A DNA stretch of 64,000 nucleotides from Ostreiculturibacter nitratireducens (GCF_032670585.1 NZ_JAVQHL010000002.1:1240001-1304000), one strand, 5' to 3'; shown: positions 16,150 to 26,022, counted from the stretch's first letter. The notes: a model not told the origin generated them from the sequence alone. Numbers and translations are program-made.

Positions 16150-18387
16150 ATGCCCGATCTCCTGATCGAACTCTTCTCCGAGGAAATTCCGGCGCGGATG
16201 CAGGCGCGGGCGCGCGAGGATTTGCGCCGGCTCGTCACCGATGGCCTCGTTGCCGCGGGGCTCACCTACGCCCACGCGAAGGCCTTCTCGACGCCACGCC
16301 GCCTCGCGCTGGCCATCGAGGGGCTGGCGGCCTCCTCACCGACGCTCCGCGAAGAACGGAAGGGTCCCCGCTCCGACGCGCCCGAGGCCGCGATCGAGGG
16401 CTTCCTGCGCTCCACGGGGCTCACCCGCGACCAGCTTGAACTCCGCGACGCGGGCAAGGGGCAGGTCTTTTTCGCCACGATCACCAAACCGGGCCGGCAG
16501 GCCGCCGACATCGTCGCCGAAGTGCTCGAAGCGACGGTGCGCGACTTCCCATGGCCGAAGTCGATGCGCTGGGGCGCCGGGAGCCTGCGCTGGGTGCGCC
16601 CGCTTCATTCGATCCTCTGCATCCTGACGACGGAAGCCGGGGCCGAGGTCGTTCCGCTGGAAATCGACGGGATCCGTGCCGGCAACACGACCCGCGGCCA
16701 CCGGTTCATGGCGCCTGACGCCTTCACGGTGAGTTCGTTCGAGGACTACGCCGGTAAGCTGAAGCGCGCGAAGGTCATTCTCGACCACGAGGAGCGCGAG
16801 GCGCATATCCACGCGGACGCCACGAACGCCGCCTTCGCCGCCGGGCTGCGGCTCGTCGAGGACAAGGCGCTTTTGGCCGAGGTCGCGGGGCTCGTGGAAT
16901 GCCCTGTCGTCCTGACCGGCGCGATCGGCGAAGAGTTCCTGGGCCTGCCGCCCGAGGTTCTGCAAACCTCGATGCGCGAGCACCAGAAGTTCTTCTCGCT
17001 CCGCAATCCCGGAACCGGCCGGATCGAGGGTTTCGTCACCGTCGCCAACCGCGAAACCGCCGACCACGGCGCCACCATCGTCGCGGGTAACCTCAAGGTC
17101 CTCTCCGCCCGCCTGTCGGACGCCAAGTTCTTCTGGGAAAACGACCTCCGCACCGTGAAGGCCGTGGGGCTCGAAGGCATGGCAGAGGGCCTGAAGAACG
17201 TCACCTTCCACAACAAGCTCGGCTCACAGGCCGACCGGGTCAAGCGCATCGAGGCGCTGGCCCGGGAAATCGCGCCGATGGTCGGCGCGCGCCCCGACCT
17301 TGCCGCCGAGGCCGCGCGGATCGTCAAGGCCGACCTCCAGTCCGCGATGGTCGGGGAATTCCCCGAACTTCAGGGCATCATGGGCCGCTATTACGCCGAG
17401 GCCGCGGGCCACGACGACGGCGTGCCGGAAGCCTGCGAGATGCACTACAAGCCGCTGGGCCCCTCCGACGAAGTGCCGAAGCATCCGATCTCGGTCGCCG
17501 TCGCTCTGGCCGACAAGATTGATATGCTCATCGGCTTCTGGGATATCGAGGAAAAACCAACTGGGTCCAAGGATCCTTTTGCACTCCGCCGAGCAGCGCT
17601 GGGGGTGATCCGGCTTATGCTCGGGAACGGGCTTCGTTTCTCTCTCATCAATTCCTTCAAGGAGCCTATTCGGTCGCGCATAAGGGCCACGTCCGACAGC
17701 GCGCACATGTATGAAGAGTTCGACGCGGGACTAGACGAGGCGTTTGAGCTTCCCGTCGGCACGGACATCGAAAAGGCTTTGCGGTCATCTCGACCGGATT
17801 GGGCTGAAGACCAGCCTGCAAGGCTCGTGCCCAAGCGCATAGCTAAGGGTCATGCCTTGGCGCACGACCTCCTCGCCTTCTTCCACGACCGCCTCAAGGT
17901 CCACCTGCGCGACGAGGGCATCCGCCACGACGTGATCGATGCCTGCCTCGCGATGCCGGCCAACGACGACCTTACGCTGCTCGTGAAGCGGGCAGAGGCG
18001 CTCGCGGCGTTCCTGAAGACGGACGACGGTGAAAACCTGCTCCAGGGCTTCAAGCGCGCCAACAACATCCTCACCCAGGCCGAGGAAAAGGACGGGGTGG
18101 AGTATTCCTTCGGAGCCGACGCGAAATTCGCCGAAGCGCCCGAGGAAACCGCACTCTTCGAAGCCCTCGACCGGGCGGAAGCCGCGATCTCCCCGGCCAT
18201 CGAGGCCGAGGATTTCGCGGCGGCCATGGGGGCCATGGCCGCGCTGCGCGCCCCGATCGACGCCTTCTTCGAGGCGGTGCAGGTCAACACCGAAAACGAG
18301 ATCGTCCGCCGCAACCGGCTGAACCTTCTTTCACGGATCCGGTCGATCTGCCTCTCGGTCGCAGACCTCACCCGCGTCGAAGGCTGA
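16150..18387 (+). CDS. glyS: Glycine--tRNA ligase beta subunit
   Basis: tRNA-binding subunit of the tetrameric synthetase, 745 residues, starting MPDLLIELFSEEIPARMQ. The HD-like region (AEAAGHDDGVPEACEMHYKPLGPSDEVP), KPTGSKDPFALRRAALG and the C-terminal anticodon domain are recognisable. It is longer than the common ~690 residues because of an unusual insert at about residues 500-560. The DNA at about 17540-17865 is richer in A/T and in GAT, CTT and rare codons than the rest of the gene, a possible recombination patch. Confidence 0.95.
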   Translation: MPDLLIELFSEEIPARMQARAREDLRRLVTDGLVAAGLTYAHAKAFSTPRRLALAIEGLAASSPTLREERKGPRSDAPEAAIEGFLRSTGLTRDQLELRDAGKGQVFFATITKPGRQAADIVAEVLEATVRDFPWPKSMRWGAGSLRWVRPLHSILCILTTEAGAEVVPLEIDGIRAGNTTRGHRFMAPDAFTVSSFEDYAGKLKRAKVILDHEEREAHIHADATNAAFAAGLRLVEDKALLAEVAGLVECPVVLTGAIGEEFLGLPPEVLQTSMREHQKFFSLRNPGTGRIEGFVTVANRETADHGATIVAGNLKVLSARLSDAKFFWENDLRTVKAVGLEGMAEGLKNVTFHNKLGSQADRVKRIEALAREIAPMVGARPDLAAEAARIVKADLQSAMVGEFPELQGIMGRYYAEAAGHDDGVPEACEMHYKPLGPSDEVPKHPISVAVALADKIDMLIGFWDIEEKPTGSKDPFALRRAALGVIRLMLGNGLRFSLINSFKEPIRSRIRATSDSAHMYEEFDAGLDEAFELPVGTDIEKALRSSRPDWAEDQPARLVPKRIAKGHALAHDLLAFFHDRLKVHLRDEGIRHDVIDACLAMPANDDLTLLVKRAEALAAFLKTDDGENLLQGFKRANNILTQAEEKDGVEYSFGADAKFAEAPEETALFEALDRAEAAISPAIEAEDFAAAMGAMAALRAPIDAFFEAVQVNTENEIVRRNRLNLLSRIRSICLSVADLTRVEG

Positions 18388-18537
18388 GCATAGAAGCCGA
18401 GCGGCAGTTCAAGTCTGGTGGGCATGGAGCGGGGCCCCGGGGGCAAATCCCCGGACCCGCGGAGGGGTGCGATATTTGTATCCCTTGCTCCGAATCAGGA
18501 ACGGCGTATGCTGCGGCGGACTTGAAGGAATGCCGCA

Positions 18538-21078
18538 GTGCAGAAACACTCTGATTTCGCAGAGTTTACGGAAATCACCCCGTCCGCGCCCATAGACAAG
18601 GCGCGGCACGGCTGGCGTGCGAAATGCCTCCAGCGGCTGATCCGGATCGATCTACCGGTTCCGCGCACGGTCGCGCTTCCTTGCGACACGGTCCGGGCCA
18701 TCGCGGCGGGCCAGATGCCCGACACGGCGCGCCTCATCGGACTTTTCGGGCCGGAGCCGCTGATGTCGGTTCGCCCCTCGCCCGAGGACCCCGAATGGGG
18801 CGGTCCGGGCACCGTGCTCAATGTCGGCATGAACGCCGCGCGCCACGCCGCGCTGACTGAAACGCACGGCGCAGAGGCCGCGGATGCTCTCTACCTCGCC
18901 TTCGTTCAGGCATATGCGATCCACGTTGCGCGTCTCGATCCCGACATGTTCGCCGAGGCCCCAGGGCCAGGCGCACTCCGGGCGGCGCTGAGGGCCTACG
19001 AGGACGAAACCGACACGCCATTCCCCGAGGACCCGGCGCGCCAGCTCTCCGAGGTTCTGCGCTCCATGGCGCGCGCCTGGGAAGGCACGACCGCACGGCT
19101 TCTGCGCGAGGCGAAGGGGGCGCCGGCCGAGGCTGCGCTCGGCCTAGTGGTCCAGGACATGGTGCTTGCCATCGCTCCCGGGCTTTCCGGCTCGGGCGCG
19201 ATCCAGTTCGTTGACAGCGTGACCGGAGCGGCGATGGTCAGCGGCCGCGTCCACCTGCAGAGCCTCAAGGGCGCGGGCGAGAAGCCGGGCGAAACGCTCT
19301 TCCTCACGAAAGACCCGCGCGGAGATTCGCTCGAGGACCGCGCGCCCGAGGTGGTCGAAGCCCTCATCCGCCACGGCGCGGCCTGCAGGGCGCGCTTGCG
19401 CGAAGAGATGCGGATCGAATTCGCGCTTGAAAGCGGGGAGCTCTGGATCATCGACGCGACCCGCACGCCGCGGTCTTCGCGCGCGGGCGTCAAGATCGCC
19501 GTGGTGCTGGCCGAGGATGGCATCATCAGCCGGGAGGACGCGCTTCTCAGGGTGGAGCCGCGCGCGCTCTCCGAACTTCTCCATCACCAGGTGGACCCGC
19601 GCGCGCCCCGTGACCGCGTCGCGCGCGGCATCGCCGCAAGCCCCGGCGCCGCGACGGGCCGGATCGTCTTCACCTCCGCCGCGGCGCAGGCTGCCGCCGC
19701 GCGGGGCGAGGCCTCGATCCTCGTCCGCCGGGAAACCACGCCGGAGGACATTCGCGGCATGCACGCGGCGCACGCCGTGCTGACGGAGCGGGGCGGCATG
19801 ACCTCCCACGCCGCGGTGATCGCGCGCGGGCTCGGTCTTCCCTGCATCGTCGGCGCGTCCGACATCCGGATCGACCTCAGGGAGCGCCGGCTGAACGCGC
19901 CGAACGGCCGGAGCTTCCGCGAGGGCGACGTGATCACGGTCGACGGCAGCAACGGTGAGATCCTGGCCGGGGCGGCCGAGATGCTTGCGCCCGCCCTCGA
20001 CGGTGGGTTCCGGACGCTTCTCGACTGGGCCGACGAGGTGCGTGACATCGGCGTGCGCGCGAACGCCGACACGCCCGACGACGCCCGCACGGCCCGCGAC
20101 TTCGCCGCAGAGGGTATCGGCCTGTGCCGCACGGAACACATGTTCTTCGAGGAAGACCGCCTCACGGTGATGCGCGAGATGATCTTCGCCGATACCGGAC
20201 CTGACCGGCGCGTCGCGCTTGAACGTCTCCTGCCGATGCAGCGGGCGGACTTCATCGCGCTCTTCGACATCATGGCCGGCCAGCCGGTCTGCATCCGGCT
20301 CTTCGACCCGCCGCTTCACGAATTCCTGCCCCACGACCGCGAGGAGATGCGCGAACTGGCGGAGGCGCTGGACCGCCCGCTCTCCGAGGTTACGCGACGC
20401 GTGGAGGCATTGTCGGAATTCAACCCTATGCTCGGGATGCGGGGCGTCAGGCTCGGCATCACCGTGCCTGAGATCTACGACATGCAGGCCCGCGCGATCT
20501 TCGAGGCGACGGTCGAGGCGTCGCGCCGCGGCGCGCCCGTCGTGCCGGAAATCATGATCCCCCTCGTCTCCGCGAAGCGCGAGGTGGAACTCGTCAAGAC
20601 GCGGGTGGACGCGGTTGCGGCCGCAGTGCGCAACGAAACCGGGGCGGATTTCACCTACCGGCTCGGCGTGATGGTGGAAACGCCGCGCGCCGCGCTGCGC
20701 GCCGGTGAGATCGCGCAGCACGCGGCATTCCTGTCCTTCGGCACCAATGACCTCACGCAGATGACCTACGGCCTTTCGCGTGACGATGCCGGCCGCTTCA
20801 TGGGCACCTATGTGAACCAGGGCGTCTACAGCGAAGATCCGTTCCACATTCTCGACATCGATGGCGTGGGGGAACTCCTGAACATCGGAGCCGCGCGGGG
20901 CAGGGCGGCGCGCGACGACCTGACGCTCTCGGTCTGCGGCGAACACGGCGGCAACCCCGAGTCGATCGAATTTTGCCGCGCGTTGGGATTCGATTACGTC
21001 TCCTGCTCGCCTTTCCGCGTGCCCGTCGCTCGACTCGCGGCGGCGCATTTCGCACTGCGCGATCGGAAGCAAGTCTAG
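18538..21078 (+). CDS. PEP-utilising enzyme resembling pyruvate phosphate dikinase, N-terminal domain degenerate
   Basis: The 846-residue protein has the PPDK layout. The phosphohistidine is in LTERGGMTSHAAVIARGLG (about residues 417-435). The PEP/pyruvate barrel has GIGLCRTEHMFFEEDR, FNPMLGMRGVR, FGTNDLTQ and the catalytic-Cys motif VCGEHGGNPES. The N-terminal ATP-grasp part is altered: the usual PGMMDTVLNLG reads GGPGTVLNVG, SGTGVAFTR reads SGSGAIQFV, and the closing Q-R-P/T motif reads DATRT. A true PPDK activity is therefore uncertain. Start is GTG 18538 after GAAGGA. Its neighbours give no clue. Confidence 0.8.
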   Translation: MQKHSDFAEFTEITPSAPIDKARHGWRAKCLQRLIRIDLPVPRTVALPCDTVRAIAAGQMPDTARLIGLFGPEPLMSVRPSPEDPEWGGPGTVLNVGMNAARHAALTETHGAEAADALYLAFVQAYAIHVARLDPDMFAEAPGPGALRAALRAYEDETDTPFPEDPARQLSEVLRSMARAWEGTTARLLREAKGAPAEAALGLVVQDMVLAIAPGLSGSGAIQFVDSVTGAAMVSGRVHLQSLKGAGEKPGETLFLTKDPRGDSLEDRAPEVVEALIRHGAACRARLREEMRIEFALESGELWIIDATRTPRSSRAGVKIAVVLAEDGIISREDALLRVEPRALSELLHHQVDPRAPRDRVARGIAASPGAATGRIVFTSAAAQAAAARGEASILVRRETTPEDIRGMHAAHAVLTERGGMTSHAAVIARGLGLPCIVGASDIRIDLRERRLNAPNGRSFREGDVITVDGSNGEILAGAAEMLAPALDGGFRTLLDWADEVRDIGVRANADTPDDARTARDFAAEGIGLCRTEHMFFEEDRLTVMREMIFADTGPDRRVALERLLPMQRADFIALFDIMAGQPVCIRLFDPPLHEFLPHDREEMRELAEALDRPLSEVTRRVEALSEFNPMLGMRGVRLGITVPEIYDMQARAIFEATVEASRRGAPVVPEIMIPLVSAKREVELVKTRVDAVAAAVRNETGADFTYRLGVMVETPRAALRAGEIAQHAAFLSFGTNDLTQMTYGLSRDDAGRFMGTYVNQGVYSEDPFHILDIDGVGELLNIGAARGRAARDDLTLSVCGEHGGNPESIEFCRALGFDYVSCSPFRVPVARLAAAHFALRDRKQV

Positions 21079-21233
21079 AAAAGTCCATTGTTTTTCAGCG
21101 GCTTCATTGGCCGCACTGTTTGTCCATCGGCGGATTTCCGCCTGTGAGATTCGACGGGAAAGCCGTTTTCGGCTATGTGCGCCGCGATTGCTCGCCGGGC
21201 CCTTGGCCGCGGGCGAAACTCTGGAAGAGATTA

Positions 21234-21926
21234 ATGCCACTGCTGAAGACTTGGACAGGAACCCTGATCCTGTCGGTTATGCTGTCTGCTGGCGCGCATG
21301 CCGAGGTGACGATCAGCCAGTCGAACGATCCGACGGATGCGTTGGACGCCAGCATGACGGCTCTTCTCGGGCAGGAGCACTCGGCGCTCGGCCGCGTAAG
21401 CGGCGCGCGCCTCGAGGCAATCGTCTCGCCGCCCGCCCGCAAGACCGCGAAGCGCGGCAAGCAGCCCGTGTCGGACGCAACCTTCGACGAAGCCTGGATT
21501 GCAGCCCAGCCGAAGGCGACCGGCGACGACGAATTCCAGTGCCTGGCGAAGGCACTCTATTTCGAAGCTCGCGGGGAAAGCATCAAGGGTCAGGCGGCGG
21601 TTGCCGAAGTGATCCTGAACCGTGTCGAGAGCTCTTCCTATCCCGGTTCGATCTGCGGCGTCGTGAACCAGTCGGGCGGCGGGAGCTGCCAGTTCTCCTT
21701 CATGTGCGACGGCCTGGCGGAAAAAGTCTCGGAAAGCGGCGCATGGGACCGTGCGGCCAAGATCGCCCGCGCCATGCTCGACGGCGCTCCGCGCGAGTTG
21801 ACCGACGGCGCGACGCATTTTCACACGAACGCGGTTCGCCCGGGCTGGTCTCAGCGCTTCACGCAGACGACCCGCATCGGCGCGCACATCTTCTACCGTC
21901 AGCCCATCGTAACCGCGTCAAACTGA
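21234..21926 (+). CDS. Cell wall hydrolase (SleB/CwlJ family)
   Basis: This 230-residue secreted protein has a signal peptide (residues 1-23, ending AHA) and a C-terminal SleB/CwlJ hydrolase domain. The domain opens with CLAKALYFEARGESIKGQAAVAEVILNR, whose glutamate is the presumed catalytic residue, and continues with SICGVVNQ and CQFSFMCDG. It would act on peptidoglycan in the periplasm. The ATG at 21234 follows GGAAGAG; upstream open frame overlaps the PPDK-like gene and is not conserved. Confidence 0.9.
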   Translation: MPLLKTWTGTLILSVMLSAGAHAEVTISQSNDPTDALDASMTALLGQEHSALGRVSGARLEAIVSPPARKTAKRGKQPVSDATFDEAWIAAQPKATGDDEFQCLAKALYFEARGESIKGQAAVAEVILNRVESSSYPGSICGVVNQSGGGSCQFSFMCDGLAEKVSESGAWDRAAKIARAMLDGAPRELTDGATHFHTNAVRPGWSQRFTQTTRIGAHIFYRQPIVTASN

Positions 21927-22028
21927 TACCCGTCGCGGTGGCGCCCCAAGGCGTCGCTGGCGGCTTTCCGCGGGGCACGCCCACAGATAGACTGCCGCGG
22001 CAGTCCAGATCCGGAGCCCCGCGCCGTT

Positions 22029-22943
22029 ATGCCAAGTGACATCCGCCTTGCCTTCGCCCACCCTGAGGAGAGGGCCGAAGCCTCTGCGGGCGCCGATCCG
22101 CGCGACCGGATTTCTCTGCGCGATCATATCGTCGAGGCCGATATCGGTGCGTTCCAGCAGGAGCGGGGCAAGACGCAGCGTCTGCGTTTCGACGTGGTGG
22201 TGGAAGTGCGCCCGCATCCCGCGCCGCTCGAGGATGACGTTGACCGCATCCTTTCCTACGACCGGATCACGGAGGCGATCGCGGCCGAACTCGCCGCCGA
22301 ACGGCTAAACCTGCTGGAAACCCTCGCGGAGCGTGTCGCCGAACGCATCCTCGCAGAACCTCAAGCGATGCGCGTCTTCATCCGGATCGAGAAACTCGAC
22401 CGGGGGCCGGGTGCGCTTGGCGTGGAAGTCGCCCGCTCGCGCGCCCAGGCGCCTCTGCGGGCCATTCACGCCGACGGGACGGAAACCGCTGTTCACCCGG
22501 TCGTCGTCTTCCTGACGAATGCCGAGATTGCCTCACCGGACCTGTCCGCGCGCCTTGACGCGCTCGAGGCGCAGGGCCTGCCCCTGATCCTCGCTGTGGG
22601 TCTTCCCGACATGCCGCGCCCGGAGACCGGCCATGCCGCCACGCAGCGCCGGATCGACCTTCTCGCCATCGAGCAGAACGCCTGGGTCCTCGCCGCGCGC
22701 GACCCGCGCTGCGTCGTCGTCTCCACTCGGACCGAGATCGACTGGGCGATGAAGCACGGCCAGACGGTTGTCTGGGCGCCTTCGAAGATCATCCTCGACG
22801 CGACCGATGGACCGCAGGCGCCGGCCCGTGACGCGGTCGCGCTCGCGCTCTGGCTGTCGGAAACGCTGGCCGCCGACCGTCTTGTCGCTCACGGCAGTGT
22901 TACGGTTCCGGCGGGAAGCCGCGTGCCAGTTACGCGGGACTGA
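22029..22943 (+). CDS. folB: Dihydroneopterin aldolase with long C-terminal extension
   Basis: The first 135 residues are a FolB domain with the expected active-site residues by position: E45 (QQERGKTQ), Y77 (LSYDRI) and K122 (RIEKLDRG). It cleaves 7,8-dihydroneopterin to 6-hydroxymethyldihydropterin. The remaining ~170 residues form an extra domain (VHPVVVFLTNAEI... to ...AADRLVAHGSVTVP) that I do not recognise. FolB is usually ~120 residues. folP follows after 47 bp, which fits a folate operon. Confidence 0.88.
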   Translation: MPSDIRLAFAHPEERAEASAGADPRDRISLRDHIVEADIGAFQQERGKTQRLRFDVVVEVRPHPAPLEDDVDRILSYDRITEAIAAELAAERLNLLETLAERVAERILAEPQAMRVFIRIEKLDRGPGALGVEVARSRAQAPLRAIHADGTETAVHPVVVFLTNAEIASPDLSARLDALEAQGLPLILAVGLPDMPRPETGHAATQRRIDLLAIEQNAWVLAARDPRCVVVSTRTEIDWAMKHGQTVVWAPSKIILDATDGPQAPARDAVALALWLSETLAADRLVAHGSVTVPAGSRVPVTRD

Positions 22944-22990
22944 TCCTCCCCTCTTGCAAAGGCGGCACTGAACGCCTTCATCAGCACGCA

Positions 22991-24004
22991 ATGGACTACT
23001 TCCGCCCCATAGCAATGACCGACCCGGTCCGCCCCGCCGGCGCGCTGCCGCTCGCGGGGGGCTGGTGCTGGTTCGACCGCGTCGAGCATCTCATGCGCGA
23101 GGGCAGCCGCGGACTGATACCGGCTGCAGATCTGCCCGACGACGTGAAGGCGCGCCTCACCGCACCCCGCGCGCCAATCGCGGGCCTTTCGTTCAATCGC
23201 CCCCGGATCATGGGCATCCTCAACGTGACGCCTGACAGTTTCTCCGACGGTGGCCGTTTCTCGGCGCCCGAGGCGGCGATCACCCACGCCCGGAACATGG
23301 CCGAGGCGGGGGCCGAAATACTCGACATCGGCGGGGAATCGACGCGCCCCGGGGCCGACGAAGTGCAGGTTCAGGAAGAAATCGCCCGCACCGCGCCGGT
23401 CATCGCGGTGTTGCGTGATACACTTCCCGGCATCCCGGTCTCCATAGACACGCGGAAGGCCGAGGTTGCCCGCGCCGCGCTCGATTCCGGCGCCGCGATG
23501 GTCAACGACGTCGCCGCGCTGAGCTTCGATTCCGCGCTCGGACCGCTTGTGGCGCGGCGCGGCGTGCCGCTTTGCCTGATGCATGCGCAGGGCACACCGG
23601 CGACGATGCAGGCGGATCCGCGCTACGACGACGTTCTTCTGGACGTCTACGACTACCTCGCCGATCGCGTCGCCTTGGCGGAGGAAGCGGGAGTTCCGCG
23701 CGACCACATCGTCATCGACCCCGGCATCGGCTTCGGCAAGACGGTCGAGCACAATCTCGCGCTGCTGCGCGGGCTGTCGCTTTTCCACGGACTTGGCTGC
23801 GCGATCCTCCTTGGAGCTTCGCGGAAGAGGTTCATCGGCGCCATAGGTGCGGCCGAACGGGCCGAGGACCGCGCGCCCGGCACGCTGGCGGTGACTTTGG
23901 CTGGAATCGCGCAAGGGGTGCAGATCCACCGCGTCCATGATATTGAGACAATAGTACAAGGCGTGAGGCTATCGCTTGCCATCGCGCCGGGAGTGGGCAG
24001 ATGA
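22991..24004 (+). CDS. folP: Dihydropteroate synthase
   Basis: The 337-residue TIM-barrel enzyme joins hydroxymethyldihydropterin pyrophosphate to p-aminobenzoate. Signature 1 (IMGILNVTPDSFSDGG), signature 2 (ILDIGGESTRPGA), DPGIGFGKTVEHN and the C-terminal GASRKRFIG are present. An N-terminal ~70-residue extension precedes the barrel, as in other Rhodobacterales. The stop overlaps the glmM start by four bases (ATGA). Confidence 0.95.
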   Translation: MDYFRPIAMTDPVRPAGALPLAGGWCWFDRVEHLMREGSRGLIPAADLPDDVKARLTAPRAPIAGLSFNRPRIMGILNVTPDSFSDGGRFSAPEAAITHARNMAEAGAEILDIGGESTRPGADEVQVQEEIARTAPVIAVLRDTLPGIPVSIDTRKAEVARAALDSGAAMVNDVAALSFDSALGPLVARRGVPLCLMHAQGTPATMQADPRYDDVLLDVYDYLADRVALAEEAGVPRDHIVIDPGIGFGKTVEHNLALLRGLSLFHGLGCAILLGASRKRFIGAIGAAERAEDRAPGTLAVTLAGIAQGVQIHRVHDIETIVQGVRLSLAIAPGVGR

Positions 24005-25347
24005 GCAGGAAACTTTTCGGAACCGACGGCGTGCGGGGCACGGCAAACGTCCATCCGATGACCGCGGAGATGGCTCTGCGTCTCGGTGCGGCGGCCGGGC
24101 GATACTTCCGGTCGGGCGGGGACAATGGCCACAGGGTGGTGATCGGCAAGGACACGCGCCTGTCCTGCTACATGCTGGAAAACGCGCTGACGGCGGGCCT
24201 TACCTCCACCGGAATGAACGCCCTTCTCCTTGGTCCGGTGCCGACGCCGGCGGTGGGCTTCCTGACCCGGTCGCTGCGCGCCGATCTGGGCATCATGATC
24301 TCTGCCTCGCACAACCCGGCCCATGACAACGGCATCAAGTTCTTTGGACCTGACGGCTTCAAGCTTTCCGATGAGGCCGAGCTGGAGATCGAGGCGATCG
24401 TCGAAGGCGAAATCTCCCCGGCGCAGCCCTCGAACATCGGCCGGGCGCGCCGGATCGACGACGCACGCGGCCGCTACGTCGAATACGTCAAGACGACATT
24501 CCCGGGCCGCGGGCAGCTGTCGGGGCTCAAGGTCGTCGTCGACTGCGCGAACGGCGCATCATACCGCGCCGCGCCCGAAGTCCTGTGGGAGCTCGGGGCA
24601 GAGGTTGTGCCCCTGGGCGTCAACCCGAACGGGCTCAACATCAACGACGAATGCGGCTCGACGCATCCCACGACCGCGGCCGAAGCCGTCGTCGCGCACG
24701 GCGCTGACCTCGGTATCAGCCTCGACGGTGACGCCGACCGCGTCATCATTATCGACGAGAAGGGCCGGGTGGCTGACGGCGATCAGATCATGGCGCTTCT
24801 GGCCGCGCGCTGGGCCGCGGCGGACCGTCTTCGCGGCGGGGCGCTCGTGGCCACGGTGATGTCGAACCTCGGTCTCGAGCGGTTTCTGCAGGCGAAGGGC
24901 CTGCGCCTCGAACGCACACCCGTCGGCGACCGCTACGTCGTGGAGCGGATGCGCGAAGGCGGCTACAACCTTGGCGGCGAGCAGTCCGGTCATATCGTGA
25001 TGACCGACTACGCCACGACCGGCGACGGGATTCTCGCCGCGCTCCAGTTCCTCGCCGCGATGGCCGAAACCGGCCTGCCGGCGAGCGCGCTTACGCATCA
25101 GTTCGAAACTGTGCCGCAGCTCCTGAAGAATGTCCGCTACACCCACGGGACGGAACCGCTGTCCGCCGAAACGGTGAAGGCCGCGATTGCCGGTGCCGAG
25201 GCGCGGCTGAACGGCTCTGGCCGGCTCCTGATCCGGAAGTCTGGCACGGAACCTCTGATCCGGGTCATGGCCGAGGGCGAGGACGAGATGCTTCTTCTCT
25301 CCATCGTCGATGACATCATCGGAGCCGTCGGTTCCGTGGCAGGCTGA
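24001..25347 (+). CDS. glmM: Phosphoglucosamine mutase
   Basis: This 448-residue enzyme converts glucosamine-6-phosphate to glucosamine-1-phosphate for peptidoglycan and LPS precursors. The phosphoserine is S103 in ISASHNPAHDNGIKFFG. The Mg site is DGDADR, the sugar-binding loop GGEQSGH, and the phosphate-binding loop RKSGTEPLIRVM. The start ATG overlaps folP, so translation is coupled. The folP-glmM pair is widespread in bacteria. Confidence 0.97.
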   Translation: MSRKLFGTDGVRGTANVHPMTAEMALRLGAAAGRYFRSGGDNGHRVVIGKDTRLSCYMLENALTAGLTSTGMNALLLGPVPTPAVGFLTRSLRADLGIMISASHNPAHDNGIKFFGPDGFKLSDEAELEIEAIVEGEISPAQPSNIGRARRIDDARGRYVEYVKTTFPGRGQLSGLKVVVDCANGASYRAAPEVLWELGAEVVPLGVNPNGLNINDECGSTHPTTAAEAVVAHGADLGISLDGDADRVIIIDEKGRVADGDQIMALLAARWAAADRLRGGALVATVMSNLGLERFLQAKGLRLERTPVGDRYVVERMREGGYNLGGEQSGHIVMTDYATTGDGILAALQFLAAMAETGLPASALTHQFETVPQLLKNVRYTHGTEPLSAETVKAAIAGAEARLNGSGRLLIRKSGTEPLIRVMAEGEDEMLLLSIVDDIIGAVGSVAG

Positions 25348-25435
25348 GGCAGCGGACGCTGCCCCCTGTTCCGTTGCCAGGGTGGACGAGAGCCCCGACC
25401 GGAGACTAGGCTTTCCCCGATGTGGGGGAAGAGAA

Positions 25436-25960
25436 ATGCATGAAGGCGGGTGCCTCTGCGGTCGGCTGCGCTATGGTGTGCGGGGCCAGCCGAAGGACGT
25501 GATCAACTGCCATTGCCGCTTTTGCCAGCGGGCCACTGGCGGCGCCTACCTTGTCGAAACGCTGTTCGACAAGCCGGATCTCACGGTTATCGCCGGCAGC
25601 CCCAAGGTCTACGACCATGTCTCGGAAGGCAGCGGCAAGGTCATCCATGTCCATTTCTGCCCCGATTGCGGCACGAAGCTGTTCCTGACCTTCGAACGCT
25701 TCCCCGAAATCGTCGGCGTCTTCTCCGGCACCTTCGACGACACGAACTGGTTCGAGCGGACGGCGGAAACCCGGCTCCATTTCTTCCTGGAATGCGCACA
25801 GGACGGGACGGTCCTGCCAGCCGGCGAGCCGGTCTATCCTGCGCACTACTGGCAGGGCGAGGGCGTGCCCAGCACCCCGCAGGTCTTCGATGCCCCTGTC
25901 GTCGTTGATGAGGACGTGCGCCGCGCCGCCATCGCTTTCGGCAAGACCAACCGGGGGTAG
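25436..25960 (+). CDS. GFA-family (Mss4-like zinc) protein
   Basis: This 174-residue protein of the glutathione-dependent formaldehyde-activating enzyme family has the zinc-ligand pattern GGCLCGRLRY, INCHCRFCQRATG and HFCPDCGTKL. Most family members have unproven function and may be reductase- or carrier-like. The ATG at 25436 follows GGGGGAAGAG. It converges on ilvC with the ilvC terminator between. Confidence 0.85.
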   Translation: MHEGGCLCGRLRYGVRGQPKDVINCHCRFCQRATGGAYLVETLFDKPDLTVIAGSPKVYDHVSEGSGKVIHVHFCPDCGTKLFLTFERFPEIVGVFSGTFDDTNWFERTAETRLHFFLECAQDGTVLPAGEPVYPAHYWQGEGVPSTPQVFDAPVVVDEDVRRAAIAFGKTNRG

Positions 25961-25978
25961 CCGCCCGCGCCAAACGAA

Positions 25979-26003
25979 AAGGGCGCCCGCAGGGGGCGCC
26001 CTT
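25979..26003 (-). terminator. Intrinsic terminator of ilvC
   Basis: The 10-bp stem AAGGGCGCCC/GGGCGCCCTT has a 5-base loop. On the minus strand it is followed by TTTTCG, placing it 20 bp after the ilvC stop; on the plus strand it may also help stop the GFA transcript. Confidence 0.85.
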
Positions 26004-26022
26004 CCTTGGTCTGTCGCGAATA

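Noticed and set aside
14767..16275. 502-codon antisense frame over DUF6446, FkbM and glyS start
   Set aside because: Spans three real genes on the other strand; GC-rich codon shadow.
19144..21240. 698-codon antisense frame over the PPDK-like gene
   Set aside because: Shadow of a long GC-rich gene with strong PPDK motifs.
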